A stretch of DNA of 64,000 bases from assembly GCA_015499995.1 (NCBI GenBank), contig JADNRV010000042.1, positions 124,001 through 188,000 on the forward strand. Reading direction: 5' to 3'. The notes beneath the pieces were generated by a model. That model searched no databases, was not told the DNA's origin, and saw only the letters and a program-made list of their open reading frames with translations. This document shows positions 46,653 through 59,780 of the stretch, in pieces. Within the stretch, counting starts at the first letter, position 1. The number at the start of each line of letters is the position of its first letter. The stretch comes from Flammula alnicola. Taxonomy: Eukaryota; Basidiomycota; Agaricomycetes; Agaricales; Strophariaceae. A program made the translations under genes and the position numbers.

Positions 46653-46895
46653 ATTCCATGTGGATTCCATGTGGATTCCATGTGGATTCCATGTGGATTC
46701 CATGTGGATTCCATGTGGATTCCATGTGGATTCCATGTGGATTCCATGTGGATTCCATGTGGATTCCATGTGGATTCCATGTGGATTCCACGTGGATTCC
46801 CTCCATTCCACATGGATTGCCTCCATTCCACGTGGATTCCATAACCATTCCACATGGATTCCCTCCATTCCACGTGGATTCCCTCCCATTCCACA
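46653..46895. repeat. 11-bp satellite ATTCCATGTGG
   Basis: Twelve identical head-to-tail copies run from 46653 to 46784, then one variant (ATTCCACGTGG, 46785-46795), then a diverged tail of attcc/ctcc/catgg pieces to about 46895. Because 11 is not a multiple of three and the unit lacks stops, every frame stays open and yields an 11-residue repeat; this is not evidence of a gene. Confidence 0.9.
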
Positions 46896-46980
46896 TGGAA
46901 TCAGTGGGGGAGTGAAAAGTACTCCCGTTCATGAAGGACTTCATCCTCATTGGCACTTGGCCACAAGGCATCGCGCTACA

Positions 46981-50130
<3,150 letters not shown>

Positions 50131-50159
50131 GCATGTGGGCCAGAAGTTGGCAGAGGTGG

Positions 50160-50560
50160 ATTGCTTGCAGAGTTGATTGAAGGTGGATTCGAAGCCCTCA
50201 CTCCAAGATGAGATTTCGGCCTTGAATGATTTATGAACGGCCTCGATCTCATGCTTGACAGCATCGAGTGTGTTGCCTTTGATGACTCCATTGGATTCGA
50301 TCTGTTGGAAAAGCTCCTGTGCTCTGTTGAAGTATTGCTCGACTTTTTGGACATGCGTTGCAATTGCCTGTTGTTCGGAAGATCAGAATTTCTTGGTTTC
50401 GTTCTCGAGGCTGGCCCTCCTTTCGTACGATAACTGGCAGAACTCGGCAAGTTTCTTCGTAAGGGAATCTGTAAATGCATGAATGAGTCTTTCATTCTCC
50501 GATACCACCTGGTTATTCAACACCAAGATGGGTTTGCCACAAGCATCAGGTTTTCTCCGA
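50160..50560 (-). pseudogene. Probable kinesin-5 stalk/tail fragment
   Basis: A helical coiled-coil-like stretch (ERLIHAFTDSLTKKLAEF, then [48 protein letters not shown]) resembles the region after the stalk in BimC/Eg5 kinesins. It passes directly into the CHD1-like ATPase. The assignment is tentative because coiled coils look alike; the presence of a kinesin-5 motor piece 1 kb away supports it. Confidence 0.4.
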
Positions 50561-50599
50561 AAGCTGGTGCCGAGTATCATATATGGTCAGAATTTTCAA

Positions 50600-51560
50600 C
50601 GGCAAAGACAACATATTTGAGAACTTACAAAGATCCTCTGGCCCATTGGCTTCAAATGCATACAACAAACGAACACAATGTTCTGTGAATAAAACAATTA
50701 GTTGCGGCGAAAAAGACGAAATGCCAGACGGGGCTGCTTACGAATTGATTTGTCAATATCTGCCATGAGATCTGAAATTGGCTCAGGTGTCGGTTCGTCA
50801 ACTGGAATGTGAGAAGGTGGCGTGTCATAACAATCTTCATCTTCTTCATCGGCTTCTGTGGTAGAGGGCAAGTGCTGAACATCCACGGGAGATGCATCTG
50901 CTGCACGATCTGCAAACCAGCCCACTGATTGCCTGTTAGAATGACCACTATCATCGTTAACCATTGGAACAGTTCCTGGAATTCGCTGAGTAGGTGGCAC
51001 AATGGAACTTGCAGGAGGCACAGGGCTAGGGGCAGCGTTGATGTGGGCAGGAGGTGCAGTATCTCCAAGCACCTTGTCTGAAACTGATGGAGCACTCTTG
51101 TCGACTGTCTTCTTCGGCTTCAACTTCATGCCGCCTTGAATCAAGTGCATCAATGCACTGACATCACCAGGCGCAGGAGCCGCAGCAGGTGCAGCTGAAG
51201 CAACAGGTGGGGCACGAGGTGCTGGAGCTGCAGCAGGTGCAGCAGGCGGAGGCAGCGGAGGCAGTGGTGCAGCACCAGAAGGAGCAGCTTGGATGACCAG
51301 AGCAGGAGGGCTGGGTGGTTTAGCAGTCTTAGCTGGTAACGCTCTTCCTCCAAATGTGAAGCTTCCTCCTCTTCCTTCTCTAGCTGTCGAAGCCTCTCTT
51401 GGAACTTTGCCTCGTGGTCTTCTTTCTGTTTGCGAATTGCAGCTTCACGAGCATGCAGAGCCTCTTCCTCTGGGTCAACTTCAGGCACAGGAGGAGGTAC
51501 AGGCACTACAGGCATGGGCAGTTTTGGAGCTGGAGCAGATGCAGCGGGAGGAGGACGAGG
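50600..51560 (-). pseudogene. PAN1-like actin-regulator fragment (coiled coil, WH2, start of SH3)
   Basis: The order of parts matches the C-terminus of fungal PAN1-type endocytic proteins: a charged coiled coil (EAAIRKQKEDHEAKFQERL), a Pro/Ala-rich stretch, a WH2-like actin-binding motif (ALMHLIQGGMKLKP), APPAHINAAPSPVP, NRQSVGWFADRAA, LPSTTEADEED, DLMADIDKSI. After an intron comes the beginning of an SH3 fold (VRLLYAFEANGPEDLSFGEN). Frames change between pieces and the SH3 is cut short, so it is a fragment. It lies between the two kines-in-like pieces on the same strand. Confidence 0.5.
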
Positions 51561-51599
51561 AGCAGCCTTACGAGGGCTCCAGCTTGTTTCTGATGGATT

Positions 51600-52100
51600 T
51601 CGCACGGAGCACATAGTCGAGGGTGGAAAGGGTTTCTTCGAGGTTGGAGTAAGCAGGCGATATTGTGGCAATGATGCAGGTTTTGGTTCGGCCACCCAGA
51701 GAATCTTGAAGGAGTCGTGTAAGTTTAGATTCCCTAGAGAAACTGGTTAAGTCGAAGCCTTGAATCGTAAAGATATGTTCTCACCAGTATGGAACATGCG
51801 AAGCCCTGTCTATGAGAGCATCGATCACTCAACCAAGGGTAAGCAAGCTTTGGTTGATCATTCCTGCCTCCCGTGCCCTCTTGTTCTCTGCTCCTGAACG
51901 TCCAATGTTCTCAGATCCAGCCAAGTCCACAAGATTCAATTTCCCGACCTTCAGCAAATCGTCGCCCATCGTTGTCATTTCCTTGATGTGGACGGTTATG
52001 GAGAATACGAATGCGATCGACTGGAGTGGTCGTCGAACTTGGTGGCAGCGATCTGTCGACACTCACTGCATAAGATGCAAGAGATGAGTTACGGCCTTTC
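51600..52100 (-). pseudogene. Kinesin-5 (BimC/Eg5) motor-domain fragment
   Basis: Two segments of a kinesin motor are clear: [18 protein letters not shown] leading to [17 protein letters not shown] (switch II) and [13 protein letters not shown], then after an intron [17 protein letters not shown] and [18 protein letters not shown]. Upstream, [14 protein letters not shown] (switch I) is present, but a base is missing between SRSH and FSI, so the frame is broken. The P-loop is absent. It is a captured or left-over piece rather than a gene. Confidence 0.82.
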
Positions 52101-52339
52101 TGATAGAGAAACATATGTACCTGCTGTGGCTTCCTATGATTGTGGCAAGTGAATGGGATGGATCTACAATGCAAGGCATGTAGGTTGTAGTCAGAGAGGC
52201 GGCAATGGCGATGGTGGCAATGGCGGTGATGCTGGAAACAGTGGAAAGTCCTGGCCAGGAGTGGTACGTCAGGAGGTTCAAATATAGCGCATGCTGCACA
52301 CTGCCTAAACTTACACCAAACCCACATACTATGCCTGAC

Positions 52340-52920
52340 AAAGTCATTTGCACTCGAACCATCGTACCATCACAGAAATTTTCTGTCAAATCCAGGAACG
52401 GCGAGACCTCCCACCCCTTTCGCGTCTTCTATACAGCACATCTTCGCCCATCTGCTGACTTGGGTTCCATCGGCGACCTCTACATTACGCAAGGAGGAAC
52501 CCAGATTTTCTGGAAGAAATTAGGCAGGATGGAGTCACAACCACCTGGAGGGAGGTGGGAGGGAACGACCTTCAAATTCCTCATCCCCTGTATCCAAGCA
52601 TGGTCCTCAAAGCGGGCTCTGTCACCAGTACCCCCATTGGTGTCGAAAGGCAGCTGATTTATTCGAAGATGATATCTACCAAGCTGCAAGGTGGTTTTGC
52701 GAAGATTATGGCCCTGGTTCTTCCAATAGGCCCATAGATCTGACTATTGAGTAAGTCTTACCCTGTCTACATATTAGTCTCATGATATCTAAACCACATT
52801 CAGTGTTGAATTTGATGAGCATGGTTCTTCCTCTACACCCATAGATCTGACTATGGAGTAAGTCTTATTTGTCTACATATCAGTATTGTGATATCTCAAC
52901 TGCATTAGTTAGGCCCACTG
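52340..52920 (+). pseudogene. Hypothetical gene remnant with a duplicated small exon
   Basis: A frame starting MPDKVICTRTIVPSQKF contains PFRVFYTAHLRPSADLGSIG and LYITQGGTQIFWKKLGRM, then loses frame, and a different frame continues DLFEDDIYQAARWFCEDYG. At the end, two small exons repeat PIDLTI and PIDLTM, each followed by a homologous 52-53-nt intron starting gtaagtctta. I recall similar sequences from transposon-rich agaric regions but cannot name the family. Confidence 0.4.
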
Positions 52921-52959
52921 GCTGAAATACGGATACATTGGGTTTGTGGCATGTAGCTT

Positions 52960-53060
52960 TCTTTGCCTTATAGTTCTCGTGCCTTATAGTTTGTCGCATT
53001 TCTTTTCCCTTATAGTTCCTTTATATTTGATTTATGCATTATGCCTTATTCCGATTGGAA
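52960..53060. repeat. CTTATAGTT short repeat
   Basis: Several spaced copies of (g)ccttatagtt occur within about 90 bases. They are followed by the near-palindrome ATTGGAATTCCAAT (about 53054-53067). No function is inferred. Confidence 0.45.
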
Positions 53061-53067
53061 TTCCAAT

Positions 53068-54552
53068 TCGGCATCAGTGTGATTGAGACCTCTACAGAAA
53101 CGACGAGAAAAGGCCACTACGACCACTAACTACTGAAACACTACGACCACTGAAAAGAGCTTCACCAAGTCTAACGAACCCAATGAATATCATGAGGTGA
53201 ACATACCAGTCAATGAACGTTCGGTCTTCAACGGTGAGTTCTTGGTCAGAGGAAGAAGAAGCGCCGGCAGAGTCTTCGCAGGATTCAGGGATTCAGGCCA
53301 GAAACTGACGCCGTATCTGACAAGTTGCCGACTGCTGTGTAGCATCTTGGTGTCTTCGCGAGGCAATGTTGATCCAGCTGCCAGCTCATGCAAGGATGCG
53401 TGCAAGGATGCATCTCAATGTCGAAGTTGAGTGGGGATCTTGAACTCGAAGCCTAGTTGACAGGAGATTGATATTGTGACGAGCAGTATGGCGAGCGGGT
53501 GTTTAATGGATCAGGTTAGTCGAGACCAATGAAGCAATGGAGGATTTTCAGGCATTGAGAATGCCAATGGAAGGTCTGCTACTGCGTCAGATTTTTCAAC
53601 TGGACCAACGGGGTTGGTGGCGCTGGTGCTGTCAGTGTTGTCATCAGAGGCTTTGTTGTTGTCGGAGGCTTTGGAGGACCAGGCAAACTGAGAGCCATTG
53701 TCGTTAAAGGGTCGTCGAGCGCAAGCTTGATGGTGGCTCGATGGTGGGGCGGAAATGCTAAAATGCTAAACACTGGTCATTACTTCCGGAGGGGTTGAAC
53801 CCTTCCCCGCAGTTCATGCGGGCATGCAGGTCGTCAAGGCGGGTGTGGCGTAAAGTAGTGCAGATGGGCCGAAGTCGTTACTGGAGAGTCCTGGAAAGTG
53901 AAGAGAGGATGGGAATTGGGAAGCGGAGGTCGAAGCAGAGACTGAGACATCCGATGCTTAGTGTCGGGTTTCTTAACGGGGGCACTGGGGGTTGTCTGTG
54001 CAGGCTGGTCAATGTCAACACTGAATGTGAATTGCATGCGCTTGATGGTGGGCATTCTGGCTGGCTTCGTGGTTGCATCGCCAGCGCTGCTTGATCATAT
54101 CGGTGGAGTGGTTACGTTTGAAATCGGGTGCCTTGAGCTCTTCGATGCTCCGTCCTTTCTCTTTGTCAAGCTTGTCCCCCATGCATTTGCTGAGCTGGTG
54201 TCGACATGAGATTCTGGAGATGCCATAACCTCCAACTCAAGTACTCAAGTCCTCGAGTCTTTGAAGGTTGCTGAACGCGATGAAAGACCAAGTCTAAACC
54301 TATGTGAAATGTGAATATGGTGAACAAACACGGGGGGTCGATGTACGATAAACATATCGCCTAGGCGAGATGGCTGACGTTGGCCGATATAATGATGACG
54401 ACCAGCCACGGGCATGGCAGGGTGGTAGAAACAAAGCTACAGCGACATGCATGTCAAGAGGATCGAAGATCGACGTGCCCCAAGATGAGTTCGAGCAGTT
54501 GTTGTTGAGCGTCCGAGGACAGGTCGAGTGTAGTAGGTGGCGACCTTAGTAA
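53068..54552. other. Mosaic filler, no identifiable gene
   Basis: Short minus-strand frames look partly protein-like (for example IEELKAPDFKR...IKQRW near 54100-54160) but I cannot match them. Given the surrounding fragments, other captured exons may be hidden here. Confidence 0.4.
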
Positions 54553-54710
54553 TGGCAATGTGCTTGAAGATGTCATTGGCGAAGCTGTTGAGGATGGCCA
54601 TCATGCACACGGATGTCTGGATTTCGCGTGAAGAGCTAGATAGTGAGCGAGATGCCTCGGTGGCAATGCGCTTGAAGATGTCGTTGATGAAGCTATTGAG
54701 GGCGGTTGTC
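54553..54710 (-). pseudogene. Histone H2B fragment, partly duplicated
   Basis: On the minus strand, ALNSFINDIFKRIATEASR and SSSREIQTSV match the alpha-2/alpha-3 part of H2B. Immediately afterwards a second copy begins, MMAILNSFANDIFKHIA. The loop between the helices is shortened and the remaining histone is absent. It is a small captured and internally duplicated exon, with the same orientation as the CHD1, kinesin and PAN1 pieces. Confidence 0.72.
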
Positions 54711-56149
54711 GATGGTTCAGGCTGGCTGCAGAGTATGGCTGATACCCGTTAGTGGCATGAATGACAAAGCGCCTGGCAGACTGATCAACCCGCCTGCAGG
54801 TGATGAGAAGGGCAGCAATGTAAAGCTTTGATGAGGCGACCCCAGTCGTATGCATGTATGAGATGGTGTGCAGAATACCACGAGTCTTGCGGGCCAGCGG
54901 TGGACTCGAATAACCCAATGCCTCCTGCAGGAGACATGGATGGTCTAAATCTGATACCAACAGTGGGACGACGGGAGAGGATTCGACCTCCAAGGGATTG
55001 GATCACCCCTTCAAGAGCGAACACGTTCATCGAATAAAACAAGCTTGCACTAGTTGACAGCAAGCTGGATGAGGATCAAGGTGTGTGACAAGCTGAAAAG
55101 TTGTTAACATAGAGCCGAAGATATGTAGAAAAGTACAAACGCACCTGTATTTCACTGCAAAATCCATTTTGCCCTGCCTGCCTTGCATAGTCCTCCTCGA
55201 TGCTCATAAACTCTTCCTGGTCACGTCATTGGTATTCCTCCTCCTCCTTGAGTGAAAGCTCTTTCCTCCTGGCCCACTCTTCTTCCTTCTGCTGGGTCCG
55301 TGTCCCGAATTCAATGCAATCAAATCTGCCAGGAAAGACAAACACGACTCCGCGATCGACCCCCGATCCGAATGCGTCGCGAGGATGAAGCGCAACTCGT
55401 CGGGCACGTCTGAGTCAGGATCCGACGCATCTGGCTCCGGCGCTTGGTAGCACGACACGTCCGAGCTGATGCTGAATTCAAGTTCCTGAGCTCGTCTTCG
55501 TGTGCGATCCCCGCTGACGAGCCCGCGACGTCGCGGGTGCATTGACGATGAGCCGACGACCTCGCGGGTGCATCGACAATGAGCCCACGGTCGACACATC
55601 AAAGCATGGACTGGCCGCCCTCACACATCCAGAACTGCCCAAATGAAGCATTGCCCTGCTTTGTGTTATGAATAGATCTCGTCATTTATTATCTATGTAG
55701 ATCAGACAAAGCACAAGCGGTAAGTACACACCCCCCTCTGAATGCATAAAGGAATGAAATACTCACTCTACCCTTCGTTCGTTGGTTCGTTGGTTCTGCT
55801 GCTCTCGCTCCTTGTCCTCGACCGTGATTGCCAGAACACCGTATAGCTGCCAACAGCGAGGATGGGGGGCAGTGTTTGGGACGTTGGACGGGGGAAGGGT
55901 GCGAAGGCAGAGGGTGTGTATTCACGTTGCCACCATTCCATGTGTCAGTGAGCCTGCAAGTAGCAAAAAGGTATGTAAGCATCTGCATCAGGATATGTAC
56001 ATAGCGAGATTGGCTTACCGGCTGCCTCGACAATGGGTGCATAGCTTCGTTAGCGGGTCTGACTCTTCTTGCCTGATCCCTTCTCCATCCGTGTCATTGC
56101 GTTTAAGATGGGGCTCTCATCACGTCTCTAGCTGATGAAAAATTACTGG
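54711..56149. other. Region without an identifiable gene
   Basis: A minus-strand frame at 55204-55602 (PEPDASDPDSDVPDELRFIL, FLADLIALNSG) looks protein-like but matches nothing I know. A short direct repeat around gacgagcccgcgacgtcgcg/gatgagccgacgacctcgcg lies near 55515-55570. The right edge abuts the inverted-repeat element. Confidence 0.4.
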
Positions 56150-56687
56150 TACATCAGGAAAAACCCTTTTGCCCCAGGAGTTTCCCAGGAAACGCTAAGG
56201 TAGCCTAGGGGACCCTAAGAGTGCTAGGGCAGCCAGGTTGCGCATAGCTCCCAGGAGACACTTGGGGCAATCTCTTCCCTTTAGCTTTTACTTAGGACAC
56301 CCTAGGACGCACTTGGGGTGATCAAATGGTTTCCTAGGCTGCAGTTAAATTTACAGCACTTTTGCCTGGGTGAACCCAGGTTGCTCTGGGTTGCTCTCAG
56401 GTCAGCCAAAGCACTAAAGTTAACCATGCTCTGACACTCTCAGTAAGCCTCCAAATACACACAGAAATAACTTTAAATCAATATATTATGTTGCTATATA
56501 AACATAGACTAATTAACACTACTACTAGTCATGGTATAAGTGTTGGAGGACAGAGCGAACACAGAAAGTGTGAACGTAAGGTACACAGCAGTGTGGATAG
56601 GGTCATAACCATCTAAACAGGTATAGATACAGGTAAGGGCCCACATATCTGCAACCCGCAAGTATCCATCAGCAAAATGTTATGTAC

Positions 56688-57023
56688 CTAGACAAAAGAG
56701 GTGTGGGGGTTTGGGGTTAGCAGTGATGCAAGCAAGGGGTTGCGCTGCAACGTACCTGGTGAACTCAGTGCACAGCATTATTACCTGCACAAACAAGGGG
56801 TGGAGGTTGGGGGTTAGCAGCAGTGTGGGCGGAGGTTTATGTTGCGACATACTAGGTGGTGTCAGTGATGCACAACAGTGACAAGAAGTCACTGTAGCTC
56901 ATCGTCGTGCATTCTGCAGCATCCTGGTAATGCAATCACTGGCATAGAGTCATTGCCTGCACAAAAGAGGGGTGGAGTTGGGGGTTAGCAGCGGTGCAGG
57001 CAGAGGGTTTCACTGTGACATAC
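56688..57023 (-). repeat. Three homologous introns in tandem
   Basis: On the minus strand three 67-68-nt segments (57023-56957, 56852-56785, 56755-56688) begin gtatgtc or gtacgt, share a core like gctgctaacccccaacctcc, and end ttttgtgcag, tttgtgcag or ttttgtctag. The pieces between the second and third segments and between the first two end alike (ttcaccag, ttaccag). An exon-intron unit has been copied; the peptide encoded is too short to identify. Confidence 0.65.
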
Positions 57024-57148
57024 CTGTGGCCATCCTGTCTTCGGTGTTGTGTTTCGCAACTGCTCACGGAGCCGTGTTGGGTTTCAGTTGCACTGTATGG
57101 CCTGTGGGTGGATTGATGAGTTGGAGGTAGGGGCAGCGAGAGCAGAAT

Positions 57149-57176
57149 GCGAGATGAGTCATACGACTCATCTCGC
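57149..57176. repeat. Perfect hairpin, 12-bp arms
   Basis: GCGAGATGAGTC, loop ATAC, exact complement. It is the first of six in this element. Confidence 0.85.
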
Positions 57177-57467
57177 GACGCACCAAACGGGTCTCCCTCT
57201 TCTAGGGCCTCCCCTTATTGAATATGGCACCTCACCGCTCTCCAGATCAAGTATAAAGAATGAAAACTTACCAGACACCATCCAAAAGATGGGCGAAAAA
57301 ACAGAGAGGGAGCGAGGGTAGCATCAATGAAGTCGAACATTGAACGTTGAACAATTGAACTCAAAGTTCAACATGGACATGTGACCATGCATTTAGAACT
57401 CCGGTTGAAATGACTTGTGCATGATTTTGAACTTCAAGCTTGAGATTCAACGGCGGTACAGTCATGT

Positions 57468-57495
57468 GACGAGACGCGTCCTCGCGCGTCTCGTC
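57468..57495. repeat. Perfect hairpin, 11-bp arms
   Basis: GACGAGACGCG, loop TCCTCG, exact complement. Confidence 0.8.
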
Positions 57496-57531
57496 CAATG
57501 TCAGTCAACCCTTTGTTTATTCTCTGTGACG

Positions 57532-57557
57532 AATTTGCGACATGCATGTCGCAAATT
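57532..57557. repeat. Perfect 26-bp palindrome
   Basis: AATTTGCGACATG is followed directly by its complement, without a loop. Pairing resumes outward after one mismatch. Confidence 0.85.
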
Positions 57558-57959
57558 TGTAACGCGCCTCGGATCGTCACCCTCTTCTGCGAGCCTCTGC
57601 GTTTCCTGCCCTATTCGCCCTTTCTCGGAAACTGCCGGATGACAGATCAATGACTGTGAACGTCGTTGATCATTATCTTCAACCTCCACCTCCCCCTTCC
57701 TTCACCTCTCCCTCGCCTTCTCCGCTATCCAACCCATCAAAAATAGGTAAATAACTAATCTTTCAATTATTTTCTTTGTATTTCTAATCTCCCTGCTTTT
57801 GAATAGGTCTTCTACCTCAGGAACGACCGCGCCGACCCGTTTTGTGTCCACCCCCCTCGTTGAGGGATGCGGGCTCAGTCTCGAAGGATCTGGGTGATGG
57901 AGAGGGGACAGAGACACCAAGGGGAGGCCCTGGTAGAGGGAGACCCGCAAGGTACGTGA

Positions 57960-57992
57960 GCGGAACGAGTCGGCAGCACCGACTCGTTCCGC
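57960..57992. repeat. Perfect hairpin, 14-bp arms
   Basis: GCGGAACGAGTCGG, loop CAGCA, exact complement. Confidence 0.85.
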
Positions 57993-58044
57993 ACTTCTAC
58001 TTCAAACCACACACGGGGCGCTCACCTCTCCCCACAGCTTGCAC

Positions 58045-58118
58045 GAGGAGACGACGAACAGCAGTTCGTCGTCTCCTCAGATTCGAACGTCGTCTGCATC
58101 AGACGACGTTCGAATCTG
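58045..58118. repeat. Two abutting perfect hairpins, 15- and 19-bp arms
   Basis: The first is GAGGAGACGACGAAC, loop AGCA, complement (58045-58078). The second begins on the last base of the first: CAGATTCGAACGTCGTCTG, loop CAT, complement (58078-58118). Together they would extrude as a double cruciform. Confidence 0.88.
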
Positions 58119-58589
58119 TGCTTGGGACCTCACACCACCCGCGAGCTCCATCCGCTGCGCCATTTGGCGTTGCACGCCCGAGTGCCGTGTCCACGACCGC
58201 AGCTCCATCCTCTCGCCCTGCTGCCTCCTCTCCGGCGGCATCGAGCACGCAAGAGCTTCACGCTCGCCCGTGCAGCCACTCCGCCACATCCACGACCGCG
58301 GCATCCTTCCTCCCCGCCCCCAGCCTCCTCTGCGACGACGTCGACCACGAACGACTTTCGTGCTGGCTCATACAGCCCCCCAACGGCCTCGACGACCATG
58401 ATAACTGGCCCGCCGTGTCCATGACCCGCAATCTCCGTCCTCTCAATCCGCCGCCTCCGCTCCGGCAACCTCGAGCATGAACGAGCTTGATGCTCCCTCC
58501 TGCGGCCACCTCGCCGCATCCACGACCGCCGCGTCCATCCTCCCCGCCCCCAGCCCCATCGCCTTTACCCACCGCCCACTCCCCTCGAC

Positions 58590-59190
58590 GATGAATCGAC
58601 GATGCCCCAGGTATATCGACGGCCACCCCACGATGCCGCCATTGCATCGACGACCCCATGGTACCGCCGTTGCATCGACGGCCTCACGACACCGCGGGAG
58701 CATCAACGACGACTGCACAACACCCCAGGTGCATCGGCGACGCGGTCGTGTTTCAACAGCAAAGGGGCGGGTGGACGTGGTGACGACGAGGCGACAGCTG
58801 CGTCGACGACGCCGCACCGGCAGGTGCATCGATGACGACACCGCAGCTGCAGGTGCATCGACGCCGCGGTACACGATGCGACGCTGCAACAGCGGGGCCA
58901 TCGAAGACGACCCCACGACCCCGGCCCACCGCCCCCCGCAGGTGCGTCGACGACTACTCCACGACGCTGCGGGTGCATCGAAGACTACCCCACGACGCCG
59001 CGGGTCCAACGACGACGACCCCACAATGCTGCGGGTGCATCGAGACAACCCACGACACCACGTGCATCGAAGACAACCCCACGACGCCGCGGGTCCAATG
59101 AGGATGACCCACGATGCCGCAGGTGCATCGACGACGACTCTACGAAGCCGCGGGTCCAACGACGACGACGCCACGGTGCCGCGGGTGCAG
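58590..59190. repeat. GC-rich degenerate tandem repeat (cgccgcgggtgcatcgacga type)
   Basis: Imperfect copies of a ~24-27-bp unit built from ccacgacgccgcgggt and gtgcatcgacgacga fill this stretch, and similar units reappear at 59875-59950 on the other side of the ATP synthase fragment. Long open frames here are a by-product of composition. Confidence 0.6.
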
Positions 59191-59780
59191 GAGAACGATG
59201 CCATGAAGTACACTATCGTCGTTGCTGCCACCGCCTCCGAGGCCGCTCCTCTCCAGTACCTTGCACCTTTCTCTGGCTGCGCCATGGGTGAATGGTTCCG
59301 TGATAACGGCAAGCACGGTATGGGGTTTTGTTTGCATAGTTTTCTGCAGATAAGCTTACAGGTCTTGCAGCTCTCATCGTCTATGACGATTTGTCCAAGC
59401 AAGCCGTTGCCTACCATCAAATGTCCCTCCTTCTCCGTCGTCCTGCCGGTCGTGAGGCTTACCCTGGTGATGTCTTCTACCTGCACTCTCGTTTGCTCGA
59501 ACGTCATTTCTATCACTGATGATCACATCTTCTTGGAGGCTGAGCTCTTCTTCCGTGGTGTCCGTCCTGCTATCAATGTCGGTCTTTCCGTGTCTCGTGT
59601 CGGATCTGCTGCCCAGACGTGAGAATATTTTACCTGGAAAGCGGTGGTAGCATTGCTAACACTATTACTGTCAGGAAAATCATGAAGAAGTTCGCTGGTT
59701 CACTTAAGCTGTACCTTGCACAATACCGTGAAGTCGCCCCCTTCGCTCAATTCGGTTCCGATCTCGATCTCTCCACCCGT
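59191..59780 (+). pseudogene. Mitochondrial ATP synthase alpha-subunit fragment
   Basis: Consecutive exons of F1 ATPase alpha are recognisable: [34 protein letters not shown], then after an intron [19 protein letters not shown] and [13 protein letters not shown], then [31 protein letters not shown], an intron, and [16 protein letters not shown]...FAQFGSDLD. About 40 residues that normally separate SRLLER from NVISI are missing; the join falls at aacgt (about 59499-59504), a short sequence both sides would share. The P-loop and both termini are absent. Because introns are kept, it was copied from genomic DNA. Confidence 0.88.

Noticed and set aside
57842..58480. 212-codon plus-strand frame
   Set aside because: It spans three perfect hairpins and low-complexity Pro/Ala/Ser sequence; no motif or intron structure supports it.
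58443..59516. Overlapping 357- and 381-codon frames on opposite strands
   Set aside because: They run through hairpins, GC-rich repeats and the ATP synthase fragment; only the latter part has protein homology, and the rest is compositional.
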